In this document: piece after piece, positions 1 through 10,653 of the stretch
Layout: the number at the start of each line of letters is the position of its first letter
Position numbering within the stretch: the stretch's first letter is position 1
NCBI GenBank assembly: GCA_023213395.1
Contig: CM041465.1
Coordinates: 138,577,741 to 138,641,740, forward strand
Length of the DNA stretch: 64,000 nt
DNA from: Cycas panzhihuaensis
Taxonomy: Eukaryota > Cycadophyta
Reading direction: 5' to 3'
The notes under the pieces: model-generated
Database searches by the model: none
Told to the model about the DNA's origin: nothing
What the model saw: the letters and a program-made list of their open reading frames with translations, nothing else
Position numbers and translations under genes: made by a program

Positions 1-690
1 TCTAAATATGAATTTAGGAAATCTAAATTACAATACCTTGGGCATATTATATCCTTTGCAAGGGTTTGGGTGGATCCTGATAAAATCTTTGTCATCACTA
101 ATTGGCCAACCCCAAAATCCCTAACCTAATCGCGGGCTTTCCTAGGACTTACTAGGTTCTATCGTTGGTTTGTTCGAAATTATGCCACCCTAACCACTCC
201 CTTAACCCACTTACTTCGGAAGGATTCCTTTTAATGGTCCCCCTCAGCTAATGAGGCCTTCCTCCATTTAAAGGAGGTCATGACAACCACCCCAGTCTTG
301 GCCTCCCCTGACTTTTCTTAGCCTTTCCAATTAGAATGTGATGCTTCTGGGTTTGGATCAGGTGTGGTCTTAATGCAAAACTTCCACCCCATTGCCTTTG
401 AAAGTCAAAAACTCAAAGATCATGAGTGTAGAATTTCTACCTATAAAAAAGAAATGCAGGCCATCCTCCATGCTGTTGACAAGTGGTGACAGTATTGACT
501 TGGTTCTAAATTCACTATCCTCACTGATCATCATAGCCTTCACCATTTACTAGATCAACCAATCCTCTCAGAAGAGCAAGCGAAATGGGTTGACCACCTC
601 TAAGTTTTTGATTTTACAATCACATATAGAAAGGGGAAAGATAACTTTGGCAGATGCTCTCTCGAGGTTACCTTCACCTACACTTGGCGA
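1..690 (+). pseudogene. Gypsy-A reverse transcriptase C-terminus and RNase H (decayed)
   Basis: The frame starts at the gypsy RT motif YLGHIIS and runs through a typical connection (FLGLT, FYRWF, NYATL) into RNase H (FHPIAFESQKL, HECxxSTYKKE, ILTDHHSL). RNase H would remove the RNA strand during reverse transcription in the cytoplasmic particle. Several in-frame stops (for example at 127, 313 and 487) occur where Gypsy-1 reads Gln or Trp, which points to transition decay. The region continues into the integrase frame; in intact relatives the two belong to one pol polyprotein. The family assignment is firm; the gene is not functional. Confidence 0.85.
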
Positions 691-749
691 TAACACCAGT
701 CATACTGAGGACCCCACCATTTATGCCATTTCCTCCCCACAACTGACAT

Positions 750-2165
750 GTCTATAGGATTTAGCCATGGCTAACCAAAACCAACATGATTTTGCGCACT
801 AGGCCAATAAGGCCCACACTCATAAGGATTAGTCCATCCATAATAATCTTCTCTTATACCAAAATTACATATTCGTACATCCCCTCTCAGCTTTTATCCC
901 ATAGATTTTATCAGAATATCATTATTCCCCTCTTGGTGGCTACTCTAGTTTTGATAAAACCTACTGTAGGATTCGTTTTGACTTCGTTTGGCGAGAAATG
1001 AAATCCACCATCCTTACCTTTGTCTCAGAATGTGATACATGCCAACGTAACAAAGTTAATACAAAATCCTAACTAGGCCTCCTTCAACCATTGCACATCC
1101 CATAAAGTGAATGGCAAGATATTGCCATGGACTTTATAACAGGCCTACCACCATCTGTTAGATCTGACTCCATTTTATTAGTCATAGATCGGTTGAAAAA
1201 ATATACCCACTTCTTGCCCATCCACACATCCTATAAAGCCCCATGCATCGTTGACATCTACATCCAGACAATATTTTGTTTGCATGATTTTCCATCCACT
1301 ATTATATGCGATCGCGACCCTAAATTCACTAGCTCCTTTTAGCAAGAGTTATTCCATACATCAGGAACATCATTCAAGAATGAGTTCTGCATACCATCCA
1401 TAGACCAATGGCCAGTCTGAGGTCCTTAACAAAACTCAGGAGACCTACTTACATTACTTTGCATCTGACCACCAGTCTAAATGGACATCATAGCTAGCTC
1501 TAGTTGAGTATTGGTACAACTCCTCACACAATTCAACGATTGGAATGTCCTTATTTTTGGCTCTCTATGGGTATCCCCCACCGTCCTACCACACCTTAGC
1601 TACCAACCTCTATATGGTAGTAGTACAACAAAAATTATAGCATATGGACCAAATTCTCCATACCCTTAAACAAAACCTATCCATGGCCCAAAATTGAATG
1701 AAATAATTAGCAGGCTGCCACCACTTTAACCGCTCTTTCAATATTGGAGATCTAGTATTTCTTCATCTCTAACCTTATAAGCAATAATCCCTTCACCATC
1801 ATAAGAACCACAAACTTAGCCCTCGATATTATGGCCCCTATAAAGTCCTTAAACGTATTGGTGAAGTTACATATGCTCTCGACCTTCCCCCTACCACAAA
1901 CATCCATAATGTTTTTCATGTCTCTTATCTTTGGAAGTGTCTAAGCAAAACCCATACTCCCCAGACAACCCTTCCAATTTTGGATGAAGAGCAAACCTTG
2001 TCTGTACCTCTAGAACGTATCCTAGCTACCAGACAACGACATCTTCGAAATAAGTCCATTTCAGAATATTTGATATAATGGACTGGCTGCACCTTCGATG
2101 AAGTAACTTGAGAGTCCGATGAGTTTATCAAAAAGCACATGCATCTTACATGCCTCGAGGACTCG
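750..2165 (+). pseudogene. Gypsy-A integrase with chromodomain-like C-terminus (decayed)
   Basis: Integrase inserts the cDNA into chromosomal DNA. The sequence shows the MDFITGLPP motif (first catalytic Asp, about 1127), CDRDPKFTSSF (second Asp, about 1312) and the region matching TDGQ-E (third acidic residue, about 1405). The tail contains VFHVS, LPILDEE, ILATRQR and W-x-G followed by a Trp/Glu-rich stretch up to 2155, which is the arrangement of plant chromovirus chromodomains that steer integration to particular chromatin. Stops at Gln, Trp and Arg codons break the frame many times. Assignment to a Reina-like branch is only a guess from the gag of Gypsy-1. Confidence 0.85.
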
Positions 2166-2172
2166 GCATCTT

Positions 2173-2185
2173 AGGGGAGGGGACT
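2173..2185 (+). other. Polypurine tract of Gypsy-A
   Basis: An AGGGGAGGGGACT run lies directly before the TG that opens the LTR. This is the site where plus-strand DNA synthesis is primed in LTR retrotransposons. The same run is found, reverse-complemented, next to the 3' LTR of Gypsy-1 at 18829-18841. Confidence 0.85.
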
Positions 2186-2559
2186 TGTTGCATAACTTAT
2201 CTGACTAAGTTATGTAAACCACTATGGAACTTTATGCATGTACTGTCTAGTGGTCCAATAGTATGCATAGGCACTACCGTTCAATAGAATGTAAGGCCAC
2301 TTAGGTTGCCAATAGGATTACATGTATAAGACCCTATTTTGTCTATATAAGGGTCATAAATTGTAAATGATAGTTATCTTGATAGAAGATTTTTATAAAG
2401 ATTGTGTTGCAGTACTGTCTATCTTTTGGTGATCATTTAGTGCTCTAGTGTTTTTATGAAACTCTTGGTTAACTTGTTTGCTCTATTAGATAAGAAGACG
2501 CTGCTACGATTATCAAATTCTCTGGTATCTCAAGAGTATTGGAAAGAAGAAACGTCCCA
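2186..2559 (+). repeat. Gypsy-A 3' LTR (374 bp)
   Basis: Starts TGTTGCATAAC and ends GTCCCA, so it has TG...CA termini. It matches both LTRs of Gypsy-1 (18455-18828 and 24453-24826), each also 374 bp. The flank at 2560 has no recognisable partner because the 5' end is outside the window. Confidence 0.93.
2344..2351 (+). promoter_or_regulatory. Putative TATA box in the Gypsy-A LTR
   Basis: CTATATAAGG sits about 160 bp into the LTR, a usual place for the pol II promoter at the U3/R border. The corresponding site in the Gypsy-1 5' LTR is at about 24660-24668 on the other strand, where it is slightly altered. Confidence 0.5.
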
Positions 2560-2677
2560 TTCAATAAGTGAAAAATTTTCAAGATAATATTATATTATAG
2601 ATTTCTCTCCTTTCCAAGATTGTTGGGTGTAGTGATGATTTGCAACTCCAATTTTCACATGCATTCATAATTTCCAA

Positions 2678-5294
2678 ATGTTTGAAGGGAAATTATTTGA
2701 TAAATTGGGTCGAAATTATGGGTCAAACCCTAGTTAAGCAAGTCGACAAGTTGCATGGTTTTACATGTCATCTTATCTTATATGCATAATACTAGAAATG
2801 ATGGATTTTTCCATACTTTTGCCAAAGGTTAAAACAAAAGATGCACCCACACAATTTGAATACACTAAAGCATGGGAAAGTAAAGCATCATTGTATGTTT
2901 ACAATTAGGTGAGAAATTTTTATATGGTTACCATAGCTTTTCTCCATCCTTTGATAAGGATTGACGAAGATATTAAGACCTAGCTAAAAGGTCATGATAA
3001 TACATCGTACAATGAATTGTTTAAATTTTATATTACTATGTGGTGGTATGAGTTACGGGGTTTACTTTATATCTACTAATGTATGTCCCTCGTAAGATAT
3101 TTTTATAAACATGTAAAATAACTCTCCCATATTAGAGAGGCATTATCCCTTGTCACCAATAAAACTCCAATGCAATTATAAGTGATATCCATTAGGCTTT
3201 GGAGAGTAAAAAAATGGAGAGAAGTAGAAGGATAATCTCTTGATGTTGGTAGCCTAGAAAGGGCTCCTCTAAGATACTATGATCATAATGGAACAATGGT
3301 TGATTAATTAAGGAGTATCAAAATGAATCCTAAAGAGAATTAATGTGATGGCCTCAAGGCCTATAAAAATTAGGATAATGAAGATAAAATATTCTAACTT
3401 AAGCTCATCTTCTACCATAACACATAACCAATGATTCTTGCCCTCATTGAGACTCAACCAAGGAAAAGCTTACAAGAGAAGAAGCAAGAACAAAAAGTAA
3501 ATAAGTTTAGGGAGAGGTCTAGGGAAAAACAAAAAAAAGAAAAATGTTTAAAAAATTAAGTGAAGCAAAAAAGAAGAAGAAAAGTAGAAAAGTCATCCTA
3601 GCATCTTCTTCATCGCCAACCCTATCACCAATTCCCGAACCACTAAAGCCACAAACTCATACAGTTAAAAAGGAGAGGATAAAGATTCCAACAAAGTAAT
3701 TGGAAGGCCAATCAATTTCTCCTCAGCCTCTGGTTGAAAGGAAGACATAACAAAGGACACCACTCATATTGACTTTCTCTCCCATAGGAAAAGCACCACT
3801 AGTCCAGTATTCTTCTCTCTTGGTAGAGTCATATGAGAGGATTGAGAACACTAGACACATAGAGGAGGGAAACGAAATAACCCCTTAGTAGATAGACATT
3901 ATTAAAAGGAAGAGGAAAGAATGTGTTCATCTACTCAGTAACAAATAAAAGTTAAGAAAACTATTAAAAAGATAATTGAAGCTTTAGAAAAGGATGAAGC
4001 AAAAGCATCCACAAAAGCTCAACAAACAATAATGGATGTGGGGTATACTGTGAATGAGTTAGAGGTACCCAATGTTGAAGACCTTGAAACTCTTGAGGAT
4101 GTCATAAGAGATTTTAAAGATATCACCCCTAATATAGAGTATCCTCATCACTCCCAATAGGATGGATAAGAAGAATCAAATTAAGAAATGGAGGTGAGCA
4201 ATGAAGAGCTCATAATACTAATAATAAGCTAAGAGAAAACAGTAGGGCTAAATCCTTTAGTGACAGAATATATTGAAAATAAGAGTTTAACACTTACTTC
4301 TAATCAATCTATAGCATTTGATTAAGAAGTCAAGGAAATATTTTACCATTTGAGAAAAATGGAGAGAAGTCTTAAGAAAACTGTGGTAAAAGGGGAAAAA
4401 ATAATGGAGTCATCTACCTAGTCTACAAGAGAAGACACAATAGTTGAGTCTATGGGCCTATATTTGGCTACTAGCCAAGTAGTAAAGGATACGATGTTCA
4501 TCTTATAAATTCATCTACAATAAGTTATAAAAGGAAATTCTACTATAATAAGGAAAGAAAATTTTATATTAAATCAAAAGATGGATTAGTTAAGAAATAC
4601 TTAACAAGGGATTTTTAAGGATTCATCAAGAGGAGAAGTGAAGCTTTAAATAGATGAGTGGATTAACACTTTGTTAATTACTCTTAAAGCTTTGAAATTC
4701 ATAGAAGAATATATCAAAAAGATTCTAAATTAGAATAATTTTTTAAGACCCCATATGTAGAGTTTCTTTCATAAACTTTTTGCTTTACATAATAGGGTTC
4801 AAAGAATCAAAGTGGTGACAACCAAATTGTAGAAAACCTATGTTATAGAACTATAACTAGAGGGAGGCTACTCTAAGTTCAAAGACAAAAATTATATAGG
4901 AAAAAGCAAGGGAAAGGAGCAAACATATTTCATTTAAAAATGGAAACATGCTTTGAAAACAAGGATAAGCATGTGTAAGGAGATCATAAGCAAAATCCAA
5001 GAACTTGAAAATGCACTTAGTAATATTCCAAGATAACTATTTTCAACAGTTTTATTTCTTAATCCCTCCATGCTAAGCTAAAGACCTATCATGGATAAGT
5101 AAGAGTTTCTTAAGGTTTTAGCTAAGGATTCAGATAAGAGGAAGTAATTAATTTAGCCACTATAGGTGAAGTTGATAAATGGGCTACAAGTATTTATAGC
5201 TAGTGAACATAGTAAGTTATCCTAAAAATTTTATTAGGAATCCCAAGACCAAGAGTTTGATAGCATTGGAAATTAACTATGTAAACTAAAATGA
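2678..5294 (+). pseudogene. Large decayed reading frame of unknown family (about 870 codons)
   Basis: I do not recognise the family. A protein-like frame runs from an ATG at 2678 to a TGA at 5292-5294 with two frame changes (near 3545 and 3925). The N-terminal 240 codons look globular, with aromatic-rich segments (TQFEYTKAWESKA, FYITMWWYELRG). The middle is rich in Lys and Arg (SREKQKKEK, KLSEAKKKKKSRK) followed by a Ser/Pro stretch. The C-terminal third is charged and probably helical. Counted by hand, about 41 in-frame stops are all TAA or TAG; no TGA occurs before the end. It lies between the Gypsy-A LTR and Copia-1 and may be an extra ORF of an old retroelement, but no RT, integrase or LTR could be attached to it. 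Confidence 0.55.
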
Positions 5295-5325
5295 CATATA
5301 TAAATGATAAGACTACTACCCATAC

Positions 5326-5636
5326 TGAAAGAATAATGGATCTAGGGAATAAATCACTTACATGCACACAATGGTAATGCAGAATGAAAAAGAGATGAAA
5401 CAAGATATGAGAGAAATCTTGGAGGTAAGAATGAATAATGACTCCCCCCTTGAGATTTTGCCTTTTATTATTAAGGGTGAGTATTAGGATTAGGATTTTC
5501 CCGCCTAAGGACATAAACCCGAAATTATATCTAAATGCATATAAAGAGCATTTTATTAAGAGACTAATGCTAACAATATATCCTAAGGTCACATAATTAA
5601 TCTACATAAATAACCTTAATACATTAACCTCTTTCA
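5326..5636 (-). repeat. Copia-1 3' LTR (311 bp)
   Basis: Direct repeat of 12560-12870. On the plus strand it starts TGAAAGAATAATGG and ends CCTCTTTCA. The polypurine tract TAAGGGGGTAT (minus strand, 5637-5647) abuts it, which identifies this as the 3' LTR. Confidence 0.92.
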
Positions 5637-5647
5637 ATACCCCCCTT
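5637..5647 (-). other. Polypurine tract of Copia-1
   Basis: Plus-strand ATACCCCCCTTA reads as a purine run on the minus strand immediately before the 3' LTR. This is the expected plus-strand primer site. Confidence 0.75.
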
Positions 5648-6129
5648 AATGGTGGAAGGTCATTTTGAGAAAATCTATTCTGAGGTCTTCATTTGAACCT
5701 CATTATTACATTAAAATTCTAAATGACACTTTTGAGGGAAAACACTCATAGGGAATAAAAACGTGTGAACTTTCTAAGATCTATAGACCCTTTTATAAAT
5801 CAAAATAGTTAAGGTGGCTCTTTGATGTAGTCTGATAACCAAGCAGCTTAAATGTGCAGCTTAATCTGCTAAGTCTCCATATACCGTTTGATCATCCCTT
5901 ATGCTTTTTTAGGTTTTCACAGGTTTTGATTTTCCAAAACTAGTACAATCCTTATCCTTTCGTGCTCACATGGGGTTTTTACAATAGGATAGAACAGAGA
6001 CTTACTCTTATTCTTCTGCACCCACAAGGGATTTTCACAAAGAGAATAGAGCATGATGATCCTGTTGCCATCTTCTTTGGTTAGTTGAAGATCGAGGCCC
6101 TAAGGCTGAGCTACCTTTAGAACTATTTA

Positions 6130-6640
6130 AACTTCACTTTTTATAGCAGTTTAGTGAATATATCAACCACTTGATCTGCTGTGGGGTAGTATTCCAATTG
6201 AATTACGCCGTCATGAACAAGTTCTCTAATCCTATGGACTTTCATACTTATGTATTTGGTACGATTATGAAATACAAGATATTTTGCCATGTAGATTACT
6301 GATTGATTATCTATATGAAGACTCGTAGGACTTGTTTAGATGATATTTAATGTTTCTAATAATTTTCTAAATCATATCACCTCCTTATTGGTCTCAGAAA
6401 TAGCAATGTATTCAGCTTCAGTAGTTGAATCTGCAACTATCTTCTACCATTTATATCTCCATGATATTAGTGTTGTTCCAAGAAACGTTACATACCCAGA
6501 CATAGATCTTCCTATATCTTTATCTCTTACAAAGTTTGAGTTTGTGTATGCAGAAAGCTTGAAGTCTGAATTAGGTTCATACAATAGACTATATTTGCTG
6601 GTCATCTTAAGGTATCTCAATACTCGCATTACTACCTATT
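6130..6640 (-). pseudogene. Copia-1 RNase H (decayed)
   Basis: Minus-strand translation shows the copia RNase H landmarks: LSAYTNSNF (the usual Asp appears as Asn), GRSMSGYVTFLG, ISWRYK, KIVADSTTEAEYIA, SLHIDNQSVI and the end motif VVDIFTKLL. Stops include TGA at a position normally Trp (EVI-x-FRKLL) and TAG at a position normally Gln. It is the C-terminal domain of pol and continues from the RT fragment at 6640. Confidence 0.85.
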
Positions 6641-7640
6641 AACGGTTATGCCAAGGATTTGTCATGTAATGAGCAAGAATGCCGACAGAGTATGCAATAT
6701 CTGGCCTTGTATTAGTAGTGTAGATGAGATTACCTACAAATTTCCTATAGAGTGTTGCATCTGCCTCCCTAATGACGCCTTCAACTGAGACTTTTGTATT
6801 AGGATCCATAGGTAAAATCATTGGTCAAGCATCTTCTAACTAAAACTTGGTTAGAAGATCATTGATGTATTTTTCTTAGGAGAGGAAAATTTTTCCATTC
6901 TTTTGTGTTACTTCAATTTCTAAGTAATATTTTATCAAAACGAGGTCAGACAATTTGAACGTTTTACCAAGGTCCTTTTTTAGCTGGCTTATTACCTGTT
7001 CACTATTACCCATTACTAGCATGTCATCCACAAAGATTATGAGATAAGTAACTTTATCCTTATGGCACTTAATGAATAATGTTACATTAATATCTTGGTA
7101 GTTACAAACCTTGTGTCCAAGTTGCCTCATTCTTTCAGACGACTTAGCAAACCAACAATGAGGGACAAGGACTTTCTGAGCCTATAAACCTTATGCTCTT
7201 GACCTTCTATCTCATATCCTTTTGGCTAAGCTATGTAAATTTCTTCTTCAAGATCTCCATTAAGAAACATGGTCTTAATATCGAGTTGGTGGATTTTCTA
7301 ACCCTATTGAGTAGCCAATGCCATAAGAGTTCTAATTGTAGGCCACTTGGTTGTAGTTATAAAGACTTCAGTGTAGTTGATGCCTTTTCTTTGTGTAAAT
7401 CCTTTAGCTACCAACCTCACCTTATGTTTTTCAAGGGTGTTGTCTGATCTATATTTATTTTTTAACACCTATTTATTTTAAACTACCTTTTTGCCAAGTA
7501 GTAGATTAACGATTTCCCATGTGCCATTTTTGATAAGAGATTGGTACTCTTCGTTTATGGCATTTCTCCAAAATATATGTTTTACAACTTCCTAGTATGA
7601 GAGAGGTTCTTCATTAAGAGTAAGGTACAATTCTGCCATT
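6640..7640 (-). pseudogene. Copia-1 reverse transcriptase (decayed)
   Basis: The catalytic box reads IIFVDDMLVMG at about 7040, the copia form of Y-x-D-D. Upstream on the minus strand are VAKGFTQRKGINYTEVF, WPTIRTLMALA and FLNGDLEEEIY; downstream are GKIFLS-x-EKYINDLLTKF, DATLYRKFVGNLIY and RPDIAYSVG. These fix the copia RT family. Several stops and frame shifts break it. The domain would copy element RNA into DNA in the particle. Confidence 0.9.
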
Positions 7641-8249
7641 TCAAAATCAGTATATAATGATTCCTTCATCCTTGCTCTATGGGCACTTTGAGTGCTAGTT
7701 TTACCCACGTCATCTGGTCGTATGTCCTTATTGAGCTAGTGAGCTTCTCAAGATCCTTGAGTTGGGAATGAGGTCCTCATTTCCTCAACTTCTTGGTTCT
7801 CATCTTGTTCATTGAAATGATCATTTTATGAGGAGGATGCTGATGCGCCTAAGGAAGATGATCCTTCTGCCACTATTTTGCCTTTGTCAACTGAAGGTGG
7901 AGAGGATGGTTCTTCTATAATGGCTTTATCTTTGTCAACTCTGCTATCTTCAAAGGATGGTGTTGGATATGTACTCATCAATTCAGTCACAACATATATC
8001 CTTTGAGGCTCTATTGTCAACTTCTAATATTTAGAGTAATTTATGTCTGCCCCCTCCTCCTTAAAAAATTTTAGAATCTAAATATCATACTTGATAACAT
8101 TATTATAGCAATGTGAGGGTACTTTGGAGTCCAGTATAAGTAACTGATCCTTTGTCTTCATAAAAGCGACATCTCTAGTAATAATAATTTTTTGTTGTAA
8201 AGGTATAAAGACCTTATACCCTTTCTTTTTCATAGGGTATCCAACAAAG

Positions 8250-9170
8250 ATGCCTTTAAGTGCCCTTGGCTAGAGTTTATTTCGATATGCATCTAGAATG
8301 TGGGCATAGCATGTAGAGCCAAAATTTTTAAAATAGTGAATAATATGAGGCTTGTTCTGACCACTTTTTATTAGGTGATTATACTTGCTTTGATGGGCTA
8401 ACAACATTAATACAATAAATAGTTGTCCAAATGGCTTCAGCCCATAGGTAGGCAGGTACATTTTTGTATACCAACATAGCCCGAGCCATGTTCATGATTG
8501 TCCTGTTCATATGCTCAGTAACTCCATTTTACTATGGAGTACCTGCTACTATTGTTTGATGCTTGATGCCATTGTCTTGAAGGTAGATTTCAAACTCAAG
8601 TGAGATATATTTGCCACCATTATCAGTTCAAAGATATTGAAGTTAATAACTTGATTCTTTTTCAGTGCAGGCTTTGAATTCTTTGAATACACAGAAGGCT
8701 TCATCTTTCTTGTGTAGAAAAGTTACCCATACTTTTCTAGTGAAATCATCAATAAAAGAGATGTAATACAATTTGCCCTTTAGTGAAGGAATGGGCATTG
8801 GTCGACGTATATTAAAGTGTACCAATTATAATGGATGGATCGATTTCCACTGAATTTTAGGAAAGGATTGTCAATGAGATTTGGTAATGATACAAGCTTC
8901 ACATTTAAAGGTCTTAGAGGAGAACTTTAGAAAATTTAAAAGAGTATTAGAAAGATCTCTAAGTCTATCAATATGAGCATGGACCATGTGAGTATGCCAA
9001 AGAGCTTTTGGTGACAATGTTGGATGGGTCAAGATGGAATTAAATGTAAATTCTTCATTGTCACAAGGGCTTTGGACACAACGAGCTTCAAAAGATGGAG
9101 AGTTATTCAGTAAAAAGAGTTTGCTAAAGAGCTGTCCAATCAAGACCACTTGATTAGTTAGAGGGTAAAT
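8250..9170 (-). pseudogene. Copia-1 integrase (decayed)
   Basis: The zinc-binding end is seen as ALWHTHMVHAHIDRLRDL and FKCEACIITKSH (His and Cys residues in copia spacing). The core has YYISFIDDFTRKVWVTFL with the first catalytic Asp. The segment at 8270-8461 reads through the copia region HIIHYFKNFGSTCYAHI, equivalent to the usual FGC-AYVH motif after the core. Stops and frameshifts are frequent. Gag and protease lie upstream, RT downstream. Confidence 0.85.
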
Positions 9171-9379
9171 GACCTGGAGAGTCTAGTTATTTGCAGTTAT
9201 GCTCAGATTAAATCCATGAGATATAGGTTTAGATAAGGAGAGTAGGTTTTATTTAAGATTGGGTATGTATAAGACATCAAGCAATGTAAAATCTTTTAAG
9301 CCTAGGAGTTTTAGGTGAATGTTACCAATTCCTTCAATAGGTTATTGTTATTTATCAGCCATTTGAATAACTCCTTAAA

Positions 9380-9496
9380 CATTTAAGTCAAATGTCTGAT
9401 ATAGCCTACGATTGCACGTCATATGTTGAGTTGCTCATGTGTCTATGATCCACTGTCCTTCGATTGAAGCCATACTATTTATAATTATAATAGGGC
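9380..9496 (-). pseudogene. Copia-1 aspartic protease active-site region (decayed)
   Basis: Minus-strand reading gives GQWIIDT, a stop, then ATQHMTC, matching the copia protease motif W-I-x-D-(S/T)-G-A-(S/T)-x-H-M with the Gly codon turned into TGA. The protease would cut the gag-pol polyprotein. It lies between the gag zinc-knuckle region and the integrase zinc finger, as expected. Confidence 0.7.
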
Positions 9497-10653
9497 TTAA
9501 CATTGGTGAAGGGAATTCACAAGTGATATATCCACATCAAGCTTCAAAGTATCTCTTTGGTTGGTCAATGGCATTTGATATTTAAGATCCATCAATTCTT
9601 TAAAAGTATGCATGTACAAAACCTGCACCACTAAAGGATTCTTTAGAAGTTTCTTCAACATTATGAGCTCTATGTTTTGGTTGGAACTTGACCAACTTAT
9701 AAGTAGCAATTCTGTAATCTTTTGCTAAGAGTCCTTTATAGTTACACTGATCACACATAATAGTTTGATTACCAATCCCTTAAGAGGTACTCGTTTGGCC
9801 TGACTATCTTGCTCTTTGTTGAGGTGGCCCTTGGCATTGAGACTATTGAGGCTGTGACTAAGGGTTTGGTTGACCTTGTGGATGATTTCCCATGTTTCTT
9901 CCTCTTCCTCTTGCTCAGTTATTTCCTCTACCATGAGAAGGACCTTGATTTTTTATACAACAAACTTCTTCTTCTACCTCAAAGGTTGCATCTGGAAGAG
10001 AGTTAGAGGCTACAAAGTTGGTATCAAAGGTCTTGTCAATTTCTATGAACTTCTCGGCAAGTGCTTCAAAGTTGAGTATCTTCAATGTTCCAATAGATTG
10101 AAGACTTCCAAGTAAGTTTTTATAATCAGGGATATGTAGACATGACTGGATCAAGAATACCCAAGTGATACATTGGGTCTTAAAATCTTTATCAAATGCC
10201 TGTTTGATTGGTTGAAGGAGATTTATTATCTCATGAGCTCATCCCTTTTGTATTTTTAATTTATTATTTTTTTAAATAAGATGAACAAATTCTAAATTTT
10301 ACTTGGCATCAAAGTTCTTCTTGAGAACTTTCAAGGACCTTTTAGGATGAATCATGTTGCTATTTATTAATCAAGTTATGCAAGGAGTGATCAGTGATCA
10401 ACAAAATTCCTATACAAATCTTTTCATCATCTATCTTCCATTATAGTTTGGCTGCAACATCTGTAGGAGCTGTTGGGGCAGATTTACCTGAAGTAGGTAT
10501 TGTAGTTGTTGCAGATATAATAGGTGTAGGCTGCAAGTTGGCTCTCCAAAGGCCTTCATACTTTACAGTATTTTTAACTCCAATGTACCAAAAATCCCAA
10601 TTTTCTTTATCTTTTAATATGAAGTTGACATTCTGCTTGAATTGAGATGACAT
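9497..10653 (-). pseudogene. Copia-1 gag with zinc-knuckle remnant (decayed)
   Basis: A Met at about 10653 opens MSSQFKQNVNFILKDKENW-FW, the opening of copia gag. It is followed by a Pro/Thr/Ala linker and a frame around 9915-10154 (FEALAEKFIEIDK). A zinc-knuckle remnant at about 9720-9760 reads C-D-Q-C with later His and Cys lost. Gag forms the particle and binds RNA. The upstream Met at 10767 adds 38 hydrophobic residues unlike gag, so 10653 is preferred. Stops and shifts are present. Confidence 0.75.

Larger units (their letters stand above)
1..2559 (+). mobile_element. Gypsy-A: 3' half of a chromovirus-type Ty3/gypsy retrotransposon, cut by the window edge
   Basis: The window opens inside the reverse transcriptase of a Ty3/gypsy element. 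RNase H, integrase, a chromodomain-like tail, a polypurine tract and a 374-bp 3' LTR follow in the usual order. The same family occurs complete on the other strand at 18455-24826 (Gypsy-1), which lets the reading frame be followed through the stops. Stops sit where Gypsy-1 has Gln, Trp or Arg codons, so this copy is dead. The 5' LTR, gag and protease lie outside the window and no target duplication can be checked. Confidence 0.9.

Noticed and set aside
5200-5592. A 130-codon minus-strand frame resembling another at 12536-12826
   Set aside because: The similarity is real but comes from the two Copia-1 LTRs, which are non-coding; the frames are incidental.
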